Of a stretch of DNA of 64,000 nucleotides, positions 52,201-59,715 are shown one piece after another. The notes under the pieces are model-generated. The model had not been told where the DNA came from. It made no database searches and saw nothing but the letters and a program-made list of their open reading frames with translations. Source of the stretch: Plantactinospora endophytica (GTDB lineage: Bacteria > Actinomycetota > Actinomycetes > Mycobacteriales > Micromonosporaceae). The stretch lies in NCBI RefSeq assembly GCF_016862915.1, contig NZ_BONW01000013.1, forward strand, positions 620,001 to 684,000. The letters run 5' to 3'. Position numbers and translations under genes: made by a program. Every line of letters begins with the position of its first letter. Position 1 is the first letter of the stretch.

Positions 52201-54406
52201 GTTCCGCGGCAAGGTCGGCGTGTTGCTCGACCGGCAGTTCGAGTGGGGCAACCTCGGGCTCAAGGTGCCCTGCGTGACCGTTCCGGTCGGCCCGGTGCCG
52301 GTGGTGGTCTGCCCCGAACTCGGCCTCGCCCCGGCCCTTGACCTCCAGGGCTCGTTCGGGCTCAGCGGCGCCGTCGGCATCGCCCGGACCCTCGGCGCCG
52401 AGATGGTGACACACAACGGTGTCGTGACGGCGACGAACGGCATCAACGACAGTTACGCCCCGGCCCGGTACAACCTCGACCCGTACGGCGACGGCAGCAT
52501 CACGTTCGCGTTCCGGACGACCCTGGTGGTGTACCTCTACAACACGGCCGGGCCGGGACTGTCGCTGCGTCCCTACATCCAGGGCAGGTTCGACACCACC
52601 CAGAATCCGTGGTGGGAACTGCGGCTCGGGATCACCATCGGGGTGTTCCTGGAGAGCCGGGAGTTCTTCGGCAAGAAGATCGAGTTCCGCAGGGACGACC
52701 TGGTCAACTTCTTCCTCACCATCGCCCAGGCCGACGGGCCGTTCCGTGGGCTGACACTCGATCCGGAGAAGGCGACCGTGCAGCCCGGCCAGCCGCAGCA
52801 GTTCCGGGCGGCGGCCACCGGCTGGCCAGGTGGCGCGCCGGTGACCTGGCGGGTGGTTTCCGGGCCGGGCGGCGTCACCGCCGACGGGGTGTTCGTGTCA
52901 CCGCTCGCCGGTCTCGCGGTCGTCGAGGCGCGCAGCGACGCCGGGGTACTGGGCGAGATGACCGGCCGGGCACAGGTCCTCGTGGACGGCGTCAGCGTGC
53001 CCAGCCCACCTCTCGAACCGAGAGCGGCATCCGCGCCGTCGGCCGCCGACGTGTCGTGGCAGCCGCCGGAGACGGACGGCCGGTCGCCGATCACCGACTA
53101 CGCGGTGGTGACCCTGCCGGACGGTCCGACCACGTACGTCCCGGGCGACCGGACCAGTGTCCGGATCGGAGGGCTGACCCCGTTCCGTCCGTACCAGTTC
53201 ACGGTCTATGCCGTCAACGCGTCCGGCCGCAGCGCCGCGTCGCTGCCGACCGCACCGGTGGTGCCGACCGCCGCACTGCGACCCGACGGCGACGTGTTCA
53301 ACGTCGCGGTCGATCCCGCCGGAATCCCGGACAGCACCCGGGTCGCCGGCAGCCAGGGCGTCGCGGTCTCCGGCGACGGCCGGTACGTCGTCTTCGGCAC
53401 CAGCGTGTGCAGCAACCTCGCGCCGCCGGAGGTCCGTACCGGCTGCGCGGCCGGCGGCAACGTGCTGCTCCGCAAGGACCTCGTCACCGGCGAGCTCAGG
53501 CTGGCCAGCCGGCAGCGGGACGGCCGGACCCCGGCGACGTTCGTCGGCGCGGCCAGCTTCGACGTGAACCGCGACGGGAACCGGGTGCTGTTCGTCCGCA
53601 CTCCCGAGGTACCCACGGGGCAGGCCGAACTGCTCGTGCACGACCTGGACACCGGCACCACCGCCTTCCTCGGGTTGACCGCCGGGCGGTATCCGCAGGG
53701 CATGGCGTCGCCGGTCAGGATGATCCGGGACGGTCTCGGCGCGGTCTATTCGGTGGGTGCGCTCCAGGGGGAGGCGTTGTACCTGGCGACCGGCCCCGGC
53801 GAGCCGACGCTGCTGCCCTGCCCCCGGAACGCGGACAACCTGTTCCCGTGCAACCGGTTCGACGTCGACGAGGCGGGCGCGACCGTGGTACTCGCCAGCG
53901 CGGGGCAGGCGTACCGGATCGACGTGGCGAGCGGGACACGGACGCTGCTGAATCCGGAGACCGAGGAGATCGAGCGGATCCACACCTCGCTGAACCACAT
54001 CCGGATCTCCCGGGACGGCACCGCGATCACCTGCTCCTGGATGTACACCGATCCGGGCGACGCGCGGGACCTCGACGGGCTGGCCCGCGCCCCGGCCGCT
54101 GCCGCCGCCGTCTATCCGACGGACGTGGTACTGCCCAACGGCTTCGGGCGCCGGCACGAGCCGATCGGGATCAGCGCGGACGGCCGGACCATCCTCTACC
54201 AGCAGCTCACCGTCTACGACCTGGAAGAGGGCGACCATCTGCGGGTCCTCGACGCCGACCGGGGCGACTGGTACGACGTCGCCGCCGGACTCACCCCGGA
54301 CAGGGTGGACCTGGCGGACGCGGAGTTGGCCGACAACGGCAGCCTCGTCGTGCTGCCGTACGACGACGAGGAGGACGGTGCCGTGCTCGCCCAACGGCTG
54401 AGGTGA
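49283..54406 (+). CDS. 1707-aa secreted FN3/beta-propeller protein
   Basis: Signal peptide at 1-37 (RRAVAVAALLGQLAVSAQVL to AAAA). Residues 40-390 hold beta-rich repeats with ANGTVTLDV and ANGAATVTP motifs. Four fibronectin type III domains lie at about 401-490, 491-587, 588-677 and 678-766, with the usual TNGTAYTFTV and SYRV patterns. Residues 780-1150 are an unassigned domain (GVDIGIRDGHFIVELNW and on). An Ig-like BIG2-type domain (1156-1232, LDPEKATVQPGQPQQF), a fifth FN3 (1239-1329) and a propeller-like region with PD40-style repeats (1330-1707, VSGDGRYVVFGT, ISRDGTAITCSW, ISADGRTILYQQ) follow. No catalytic motif seen. Probably an extracellular binding or adhesion protein. RBS AGAGG. Confidence 0.8.
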   Translation: MAGSTFPALRRAVAVAALLGQLAVSAQVLGPGNPAAAAPPDAVGSGRLVTVTPRLIAQAATIPANGTVTLDVDQLGAGAAGAAVTVSARSDAAGTLAAYPADVTAPVGVALDLNAGRWSRGAGIVGVDGQGRFSLTNRTGAVATVSVEVGGYLTATPDPQAGALTPIGPVRVAANLTVPANGAATVTPAGSGLPTTGVTALALAVSATATAAGQLTVHPAGSAATMPQLELVAGQPATAHALVRPGAAGALTVTNTSTAPVTVDLYANGYYAPALATAPGLAVVPIPPARVRDALSVSAFGTVDVPVAGVAGVAGVPGDAGGVCLVLHTEPTSTRSVPLTVYPTGASRPNGVSATTLPALRAGVAGYVRLGTNGSVRVYNGSSVAARVALDVTCHLRNPRPIPAPTNVTATGGDGYVAVAWTPSASDAPLSQYTVTASPGGRTVTAAGNTAGAIVAGLTNGTAYTFTVVAHSGTRQSPPSVPTSPTTPGPPPTLSAPFVTYVYPRDSAVRVSWAAPPDGADSVTGYRVRAVPGGQEVTVAGTVTETVVTGLTNGTAYRFTVTAANANGTGATSFPSEYVTPYAADVPLRPAGLLTVALDRRVDVQWVAPVDGGAPITGYTVTAEPGGHRVAVPADTTVTRVDGLTNGTAYTVRVTATNKAGTGEAAEATVVRPSASRAPDAPVDLRASVLATGTVEVAWAPPVDVGTSAITSYRVIADPGGATVTATGPTARIGGLDPATGYTFTVTATNAAGTGPAATTSRPVRPALQIRTAPRTLTPAELGTLAAVEGDSTLVFADPPASLTALRNGTILAVPPQRQAPRGLLRTVTALAQDGNLLRVSTRQTPLTDVFAEGELNATTNLGDSDVEDLLGGSPGLRRKQPTIGGRTLDQGARRAGAGVDIGIRDGHFIVELNWASSYQGQDPLGNAGKAPPVGGKFELQLDLDPEIDNSISVSLTDGVRSHHRNLVIMKAEFRGKVGVLLDRQFEWGNLGLKVPCVTVPVGPVPVVVCPELGLAPALDLQGSFGLSGAVGIARTLGAEMVTHNGVVTATNGINDSYAPARYNLDPYGDGSITFAFRTTLVVYLYNTAGPGLSLRPYIQGRFDTTQNPWWELRLGITIGVFLESREFFGKKIEFRRDDLVNFFLTIAQADGPFRGLTLDPEKATVQPGQPQQFRAAATGWPGGAPVTWRVVSGPGGVTADGVFVSPLAGLAVVEARSDAGVLGEMTGRAQVLVDGVSVPSPPLEPRAASAPSAADVSWQPPETDGRSPITDYAVVTLPDGPTTYVPGDRTSVRIGGLTPFRPYQFTVYAVNASGRSAASLPTAPVVPTAALRPDGDVFNVAVDPAGIPDSTRVAGSQGVAVSGDGRYVVFGTSVCSNLAPPEVRTGCAAGGNVLLRKDLVTGELRLASRQRDGRTPATFVGAASFDVNRDGNRVLFVRTPEVPTGQAELLVHDLDTGTTAFLGLTAGRYPQGMASPVRMIRDGLGAVYSVGALQGEALYLATGPGEPTLLPCPRNADNLFPCNRFDVDEAGATVVLASAGQAYRIDVASGTRTLLNPETEEIERIHTSLNHIRISRDGTAITCSWMYTDPGDARDLDGLARAPAAAAAVYPTDVVLPNGFGRRHEPIGISADGRTILYQQLTVYDLEEGDHLRVLDADRGDWYDVAAGLTPDRVDLADAELADNGSLVVLPYDDEEDGAVLAQRLR

Positions 54407-54484
54407 GTGAAGCCCGCGACGGCTGACATGCGCGAAGCCCGCAGCGGCCGAGGTCAGTTGAGGCCCGCAGCGGCTGAGGTGAGT
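54395..54484 (+). repeat. 25-bp repeat seeded by the giant gene's stop region
   Basis: Units at 54395, 54420 and 54445 plus a partial one at 54471, starting CGGCTGAGGTGAGTGAAGCC. The first contains the last codons and TGA stop of the FN3 gene. The 130 bp beyond it, up to 54618, show nothing else. Confidence 0.8.
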
Positions 54485-54618
54485 GGCGGTCGTCGTTCTG
54501 GTGGCCACCGGAGCAGCGGGGGTGCGGTCGGGCCGGTCGGCGGTCGGTTCCGGGGCGCCGGTGGTCGGCGAGGGGGCGGGTGACCGGGTGGGCGCCCTGG
54601 TCACCCGCCCCGTGCCGG

Positions 54619-54840
54619 CTACTTGTCGTCGGCGAGCGCGACCAGTGCGCTGGCGGTGCGGAAGTACTGGCTGCGGCCGAGGTCGCCGATGGTCTTGATG
54701 CCCAGGGCCTCCTTGAGGTGGGTCGCGGCCCGCTCGCTGACGCCGGCCAGCGCGGCGACCGGGGCGTCGACGAGTTCGGCCACGCTCTTGTCCTGGTAGT
54801 CCTTGTCGACCAGCTTGGCGAGGTTGGCGGTAACCGGCAC
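54619..54840 (-). CDS. Small helix-hairpin-helix-like protein
   Basis: About 73 aa. The sequence NLAKLVDKDYQDKSVAELVDAPVAALAGVSERAATHLKEALGIKTIGDLGRSQYFRTASALVAL has the shape of one helix-hairpin-helix unit (ALAGVSERAATHLKEALGIKTIGDL), as in DNA polymerase/topoisomerase helical hairpins. Small proteins of this kind occur widely in actinobacteria; function unknown, perhaps nucleic-acid or protein binding. GTG 54840 has GGGAG five bases upstream; ATG at 54852 is an alternative. Monocistronic. Confidence 0.65.
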   Translation of the reverse strand: MPVTANLAKLVDKDYQDKSVAELVDAPVAALAGVSERAATHLKEALGIKTIGDLGRSQYFRTASALVALADDK

Positions 54841-54926
54841 GGATGCTCCCATTCGATGATCGGTCCGGCACGGCGCCGGATCCGGCCAGCATTGTTCCAG
54901 AGAGGACAGACCGGGCATCGGCCGGA

Positions 54927-56690
54927 TCATGAACTCGGCGGAGCCGTCGGATGGCCGATGTCGGTACCCGCCGTCGATCCGCTGCCCGGAACGCCGCGCG
55001 GATTCGGGGGCCGCAGCACGTTGGCGGTGAGCCGGGCCAGTTCGGCGTCCCGGTCGGCCCGTTGGCGCGGCCAGCCCGCCGCGTCCGGCCGGCGCTGCCA
55101 GGGCAGCGGCCCGGCCGGCGGCCGGTACTCGACGCCGAGCGCGTCCAACCGGCCCAGGTGCGTACGCAGCCGGTCGTCGAACCCGTCCGTGCTGCCCGCC
55201 GGTGACCAGACCGCCTCGGCGAACCCGGAGAGCCGAGGAAAGGCCAGGTAGTCGAGGGTGCGCGGACTGTCGGCGTGCTCGGTCCACAGGTTGCACTGCG
55301 CCCCGACGATCCGGTGCCGCAGCTCGGCCGGGAGTTCGGGCGGTACCGGCTCGAAGGCGCGTACGTCCGCCACGGTGAGCACGGTGCCGACCGGGATCGG
55401 CTCGTCCGGCCGGTCCGACTGCCGGTAGTCCAGGTAGGCCGAGGTGTCCCAGCAGGCCACCACGTCGTGCCCGGCCCGGGCCGCCGCGACCGCCACCGCC
55501 GGCCCCCGCCAGGCGGCCACGGTGGCCCGCTCGGGCAGGCCACCCTCCAACACCTCGTCCCAGCCGAACAGCGTCCGCCCGCCGGCCGCCAGATGTTGCT
55601 GGAGTTGCCGGACGAACCAGCTCTGCAACTCGTCCTCGTCGCGCAGTCCCAGCTCGCGGCGGCGCTGTCGGGCGGCCGGGCTGGCCCGCCACTCGGACTT
55701 GTCGCACTCGTCGCCGCCGATCCCGACGTGCCGGCTCGGAAACAGCTCCGTCACCTCGTCCAGTACGTGCCGGACGAAGTCGAGGGTCGCGTCGGAGACG
55801 TTCAGCACCCGGCGGGAGATCCCCCACCGGGTCGAGACCGCCACCGGCTCGTCGGGGTCGTTGCCGAGTTCCGGGTACGCCGCCAGCGCGGCCTGGGTGT
55901 GCCCCGGCAGGTCGATCTCGGGTACGACGGTGACGAACCGCTCCGCCGCGTACCCGACGATCTCCCGGATGTCGTCCTGGGTGTAGTACCCGCCGTGCGG
56001 CCGGCCGTCGAAGCGCTCGTGCTGGCGCGAGCCGACCATCGACTCGGGCCGCCAGGCGCCGACCTCGGTCAGTCGGGGGTAACGCCGGATCTGCACCCGC
56101 CAACCCTGGTCGTCGGTGAGGTGCAGGTGCAGCACGTTCAGCTTGTGCGCGGCGAGCAGGTCGACGAAACGCAGCACCCCGGCGACCGGCAGGAAGTGCC
56201 GGGCCACGTCGAGCATGCAGCCGCGCCAGCCGAACCGGGGCGCGTCGGTGATCTCGACCGCCGGCACCGTCCACGGACCGGCCCCGACCCGGGAACGCCG
56301 GTGCACGGCCGGCGGCAGCAACTGGAGCAGTGTCTGCGTACCGTAGAAGACCCCGGCCGGGGCGCCACCGGTGACGGTGATCCCGTCGGGGCGTACCCGC
56401 AGGTGGTAGCCCTCGGCGGGCAGTGCCGGGTCGACGGCGAGCGAGATGGTGCCTCCTCCGGCGACGGCGCCACCCCCGTTGCGAGCGCCGTCGCCGGAGG
56501 AGGGGTCGGGCCGGCCCTCGCCGGAGGGAAGATCCGGCAGGGGCAGGCCGGTGGAGCGGGTCAGCGTCTCCCGGAGCAGCCGGGCGACCCCGCCGGACGC
56601 CGGATCGGCGCGCAGCGCCGTGGCCGGGCCGAGGATGAAGACGCCCTCTCCACCGTGGACGGTGACCGGGCGGGGCAGCAGGGAGTTCAC
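54927..56690 (-). CDS. GH20 beta-N-acetylhexosaminidase
   Basis: A 587-aa family-20 glycoside hydrolase that removes terminal beta-GlcNAc or GalNAc by substrate-assisted catalysis. The catalytic pair is Asp327-Glu328 in GIGGDECDKSEW. Other family marks: RGCMLDVARHFLPVAGVLRFVDLLAAHKLNVLHLHLTDDQGWR, VVPEIDLPGHTQAALAAYPELG, and the Trp-containing NLWTEHADSPRTLDYLAFPRL. An N-terminal GH20b-like domain covers 1-125. No signal peptide is evident, so it probably acts on imported sugars. GTG overlaps the permease stop; last gene of the operon that starts at 62363. Confidence 0.92.
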   Translation of the reverse strand: MNSLLPRPVTVHGGEGVFILGPATALRADPASGGVARLLRETLTRSTGLPLPDLPSGEGRPDPSSGDGARNGGGAVAGGGTISLAVDPALPAEGYHLRVRPDGITVTGGAPAGVFYGTQTLLQLLPPAVHRRSRVGAGPWTVPAVEITDAPRFGWRGCMLDVARHFLPVAGVLRFVDLLAAHKLNVLHLHLTDDQGWRVQIRRYPRLTEVGAWRPESMVGSRQHERFDGRPHGGYYTQDDIREIVGYAAERFVTVVPEIDLPGHTQAALAAYPELGNDPDEPVAVSTRWGISRRVLNVSDATLDFVRHVLDEVTELFPSRHVGIGGDECDKSEWRASPAARQRRRELGLRDEDELQSWFVRQLQQHLAAGGRTLFGWDEVLEGGLPERATVAAWRGPAVAVAAARAGHDVVACWDTSAYLDYRQSDRPDEPIPVGTVLTVADVRAFEPVPPELPAELRHRIVGAQCNLWTEHADSPRTLDYLAFPRLSGFAEAVWSPAGSTDGFDDRLRTHLGRLDALGVEYRPPAGPLPWQRRPDAAGWPRQRADRDAELARLTANVLRPPNPRGVPGSGSTAGTDIGHPTAPPSS

Positions 56691-57520
56691 TCCTTCACCG
56701 CCCCGCCGAGACCCGAGACCAGCCGGCGGCGGACGAAGACGAAGAAGACCAGCACCGGTACGGTCATCAGGGTGGAGGCGGCCATGATGCCGCCCCAGTC
56801 GTTCTCGTCCGGCTTGAAGAAGACCAGCAGCGCGGCCGGCAGGGTCTGGTTCTCGGTGGCGCTGATGATGAAGGTCTTGGCGAACAGGAAGTCGTTCCAG
56901 GCGGTGATGAAGGAGAAGACGCTGGTCGCGGCGAGACCGGGCGCGATCAGCGGGAACAGGATCCGCCACAGGATGGTGAACCGGGACGCGCCATCCATGA
57001 TCGCCGCCTCCTCCACCTCCGGCGGCACCGCCGCGACGAAGCCGCGCAGCATCCAGATCGCGAACGGCAGGCTGAAGGCCAACTGCACCAGCACCAGCGA
57101 GCCGAGGGTGTTCAGCCCGACCCCCGGCACCGTCCGGCCGAGGTCGCGGATCTGGAAGAAGAGCGGGATGCTCAGCGCCTCGACCGGCACCATCTGGGCG
57201 ATCAGGAACATCACCAGCATGGTGCTGCGGCTGCGGAACCGGTAGCGGGTCAGCGCCACCGCGGCCAGGAAGGCGACCAGCGCGCTCAACGCGACCACGG
57301 CCAGCGCCACGACCAGGCTGTTCAGGAAGTACCGGCCGAAGCCGCTCACCCCGAGCGCCGAGCGGAAGTGGTCCAGCGTCGGATGCAGGGTCCACGGGCG
57401 CGGATCGGCCGACAGGATCTCGCCGTTCGGTTTCAGCGCCGACAGCACCATCCAGTAGATCGGAAAGACCGTGACCAGCGCGACCAGGATCGCCACCGTG
57501 TCTGCAACGCGACGACGCAT
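56687..57520 (-). CDS. Sugar ABC permease (MalG type)
   Basis: A 277-aa CUT1 permease with six membrane segments. Opens MRRRVADTVAILVALVTVFPIYWMVLSALKPNGEIL, and its EAA loop reads EEAAIMDGASRFTILWRILFPLIAPG. ATG overlaps the previous stop (TAATG) and its stop overlaps the GH20 gene (GTGA). No ATPase gene is in the operon, so a shared MsiK-type ATPase must energise the transporter. Confidence 0.92.
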   Translation of the reverse strand: MRRRVADTVAILVALVTVFPIYWMVLSALKPNGEILSADPRPWTLHPTLDHFRSALGVSGFGRYFLNSLVVALAVVALSALVAFLAAVALTRYRFRSRSTMLVMFLIAQMVPVEALSIPLFFQIRDLGRTVPGVGLNTLGSLVLVQLAFSLPFAIWMLRGFVAAVPPEVEEAAIMDGASRFTILWRILFPLIAPGLAATSVFSFITAWNDFLFAKTFIISATENQTLPAALLVFFKPDENDWGGIMAASTLMTVPVLVFFVFVRRRLVSGLGGAVKE

Positions 57521-58419
57521 TAGAGCACCTCCCCGGTGCGGCGCAGGGCGCGCAGGTAGAAGAGGGTGACCACCAGCAGGATCAGCGTCATCACGATGCC
57601 GATCGCCGACCCCAGGCCGTACTGGGAGGAGGCGAACGCCTTCTGGTACGCGTACACGTTGAGCACCATGTTCTGGCCGGCGATGCCGCCGCCCCGGGTC
57701 ATCACGTAGATCTGGGTGAACACCTTGAAGTCCCAGATGATCGACTGGATCACCACGATCGCGATCAGCGGCCGGAGCATCGGGGCGGTGACCCGGCGGA
57801 ACGCCGTCGCCGCGCTCGCGCCGTCCAGGGCCGCCGCCTCCAGCACCGACGGCGGGATCGCCTGGATGCCGGCGTACAGGGTGATCATCACGAACGGGAA
57901 CGAGTGCCAGACCACCACCGCGCCGACCAGGGCGAAGGCCACCGTGCGGTCGTAGAGCCAGTTGTGGCCGTCCAGCCCCAGCACCTCGTTGACCAGGCCG
58001 AGGTTGCTGTCGAAGAGGAACATCCAGACCACGGAGCCGGTCATCGCCGGTGCCGCCCAGGCGGTCAGCGCGGCGTACGACAGCAGGGTCCGGGCGAGTT
58101 TGCCGATCCGGGTCATCAGCACCGCCAGCGCGGCGCCGAGGGCGAGCGTCACCAGCACACAACCGGCGGCGAAGACCACCGTCTGGCCGAGCACGGTCCA
58201 GAACGCCGGATCGGCGAAGAGGGTACGGAAGTTGCCCGCCCCCACGAACCGCGCCGGCTCGCCGCCACTGACCTGCGGCTGCCCGTAGTCGAACAGTGAC
58301 AGCAGGCCGAGCTGGTAGAGCGGGTACGCGAACATCGGCACCAGCACGGCGAGCGCCGGCAGCAGCAGCCACAGGGGCATCAGCCGCTGCTGCCGGCGGA
58401 TCGTTGCGGACGACGGCAC
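57520..58419 (-). CDS. Sugar ABC permease (MalF type)
   Basis: A 299-aa CUT1 permease partner, with six or more membrane segments. It begins with LMPLWLLLPALAVLVPMFAYPLYQLGLLSLFDYG and has the EAA loop LEAAALDGASAATAFRRVTAPMLRP. GTG start, seven bases after the binding-protein stop. Overlaps the second permease by one base. Confidence 0.92.
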   Translation of the reverse strand: MPSSATIRRQQRLMPLWLLLPALAVLVPMFAYPLYQLGLLSLFDYGQPQVSGGEPARFVGAGNFRTLFADPAFWTVLGQTVVFAAGCVLVTLALGAALAVLMTRIGKLARTLLSYAALTAWAAPAMTGSVVWMFLFDSNLGLVNEVLGLDGHNWLYDRTVAFALVGAVVVWHSFPFVMITLYAGIQAIPPSVLEAAALDGASAATAFRRVTAPMLRPLIAIVVIQSIIWDFKVFTQIYVMTRGGGIAGQNMVLNVYAYQKAFASSQYGLGSAIGIVMTLILLVVTLFYLRALRRTGEVL

Positions 58420-58425
58420 CGGTGA

Positions 58426-59712
58426 CTACTTCCCGAACGCCGCGGTGATCTGGGTGTTCGCCTCGGCCGCCGCCGCGTCGACGGTCGCCTTACCGGTGAT
58501 CACCTTTTGCAGCATGGTCGGCAGGATCTTCTCGGCGTCGATGGTGGTCCACGCCTTGTCGACCGGGACGAACTTGGTGCCCGCCTCCATCGTGTCGACG
58601 AACGGCTTCAGGAACGGCTCCTTGGCGATCACCTCGGCCCGGCCGGACTTCATCGCCGGCACGAAGCCCATCGCGTCGTACAGCTTCAGGGTGTACTTCT
58701 TGCTGGCCAGCAGTTGCATGAACTCGACCGCCAGGCTGCGGTGCGTGGTGGACCGGAACACCCCGAGGCTGCTGCCGCCGGCGAAGGCGGGCGCGATCGA
58801 GCCGGGCTTGGCACCGGGCAGCGGGACCACGGCGTACTTGCCCTTCACCGCACCGGCCTCCACCGCCGAGCGGTTGAAGTTGCCGAGGATTCCCATCCCG
58901 GCCCGGCCGGCCGCGAACGCCTCGACGGTGCCGCCGCCGGTCAGGTCGACGCACTGCTGCGCCGGGCAGATCTCCGGACTGAACAGGTCGGTGTACGCCT
59001 TGATCCCGGCCTTCGACGCGGGCGAGCCGATCGCACCGGTGTACTTCCCGCCGGAGTTCGTGGCGATGTCGCCACCGGCGTCCCAGACGAACGGCAGCGC
59101 ACCGAAGGTGTAGAGCCCGCCGACGGCGATGCCGAGCATGTCCTTGCGTTCGGCCCGGATCTTCTTGGCGGCGGTGACCAGTTCGGCGTACGAGGTCGGC
59201 GGGGTGAGCCCGAGTGCGGTGAAGACGTCGGTGCGGTAGTACAGCGCCCGCACGCCGATCCACCACGGCACCCCGTACGCCTTGTCGCCGACGGTCACCG
59301 TCTGGACCAGGTCGGCCGGCAGGTCGGCGGCCTCGGCCCACTTCCTGTTGTCCTCGGTGACGTCGGCCATCCCGTTCGAGGCGACGAAGTTGGCCAGGTC
59401 GGTGTTGCCGACCTCGGTGACGTCCGGCGCGCTCGCCGGGTCGTTCAGCGCACCCTTGTACTTCTCGGCCCGGGTGTCGGTGGCCAGGTAGCTGACGTCG
59501 ACTTTCACGTCGGAGTTCTTCGCGGTGAACTCGGCGATCGCCTCGTTGACCACCGCCTCCTTGGCGGTCCGGTTGGCCTCGTCGAAGAGCCAGACCCGCA
59601 GGGTGCCGGTCCGGCTGTCGGTGCTGTCCGTGGGCGCGTCGGTGGAGGGCGCGCAGGCGCCGGCGCCGAGCGCCAGCGCGAGCAGCGCGGGAAGTGCCAG
59701 GAGTTTCCGCAT
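58426..59712 (-). CDS. Sugar ABC solute-binding lipoprotein
   Basis: A 428-aa family-1 binding lipoprotein with lipobox LALGAGAC. Mature start GTLRVWLFDEANRTAKEAVVNEAIAEFTAKNSDVKVDVSYLA; later GVPWWIGVRALYYRTDVFTALGLTPPTSYAELV. The DasA-like setting with a hexosaminidase suggests an amino-sugar oligosaccharide or muropeptide ligand, but this is inference. ATG follows GGAGG. It lies three bases after the amidohydrolase stop. Confidence 0.92.
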   Translation of the reverse strand: MRKLLALPALLALALGAGACAPSTDAPTDSTDSRTGTLRVWLFDEANRTAKEAVVNEAIAEFTAKNSDVKVDVSYLATDTRAEKYKGALNDPASAPDVTEVGNTDLANFVASNGMADVTEDNRKWAEAADLPADLVQTVTVGDKAYGVPWWIGVRALYYRTDVFTALGLTPPTSYAELVTAAKKIRAERKDMLGIAVGGLYTFGALPFVWDAGGDIATNSGGKYTGAIGSPASKAGIKAYTDLFSPEICPAQQCVDLTGGGTVEAFAAGRAGMGILGNFNRSAVEAGAVKGKYAVVPLPGAKPGSIAPAFAGGSSLGVFRSTTHRSLAVEFMQLLASKKYTLKLYDAMGFVPAMKSGRAEVIAKEPFLKPFVDTMEAGTKFVPVDKAWTTIDAEKILPTMLQKVITGKATVDAAAAEANTQITAAFGK

Positions 59713-59715
59713 GGG

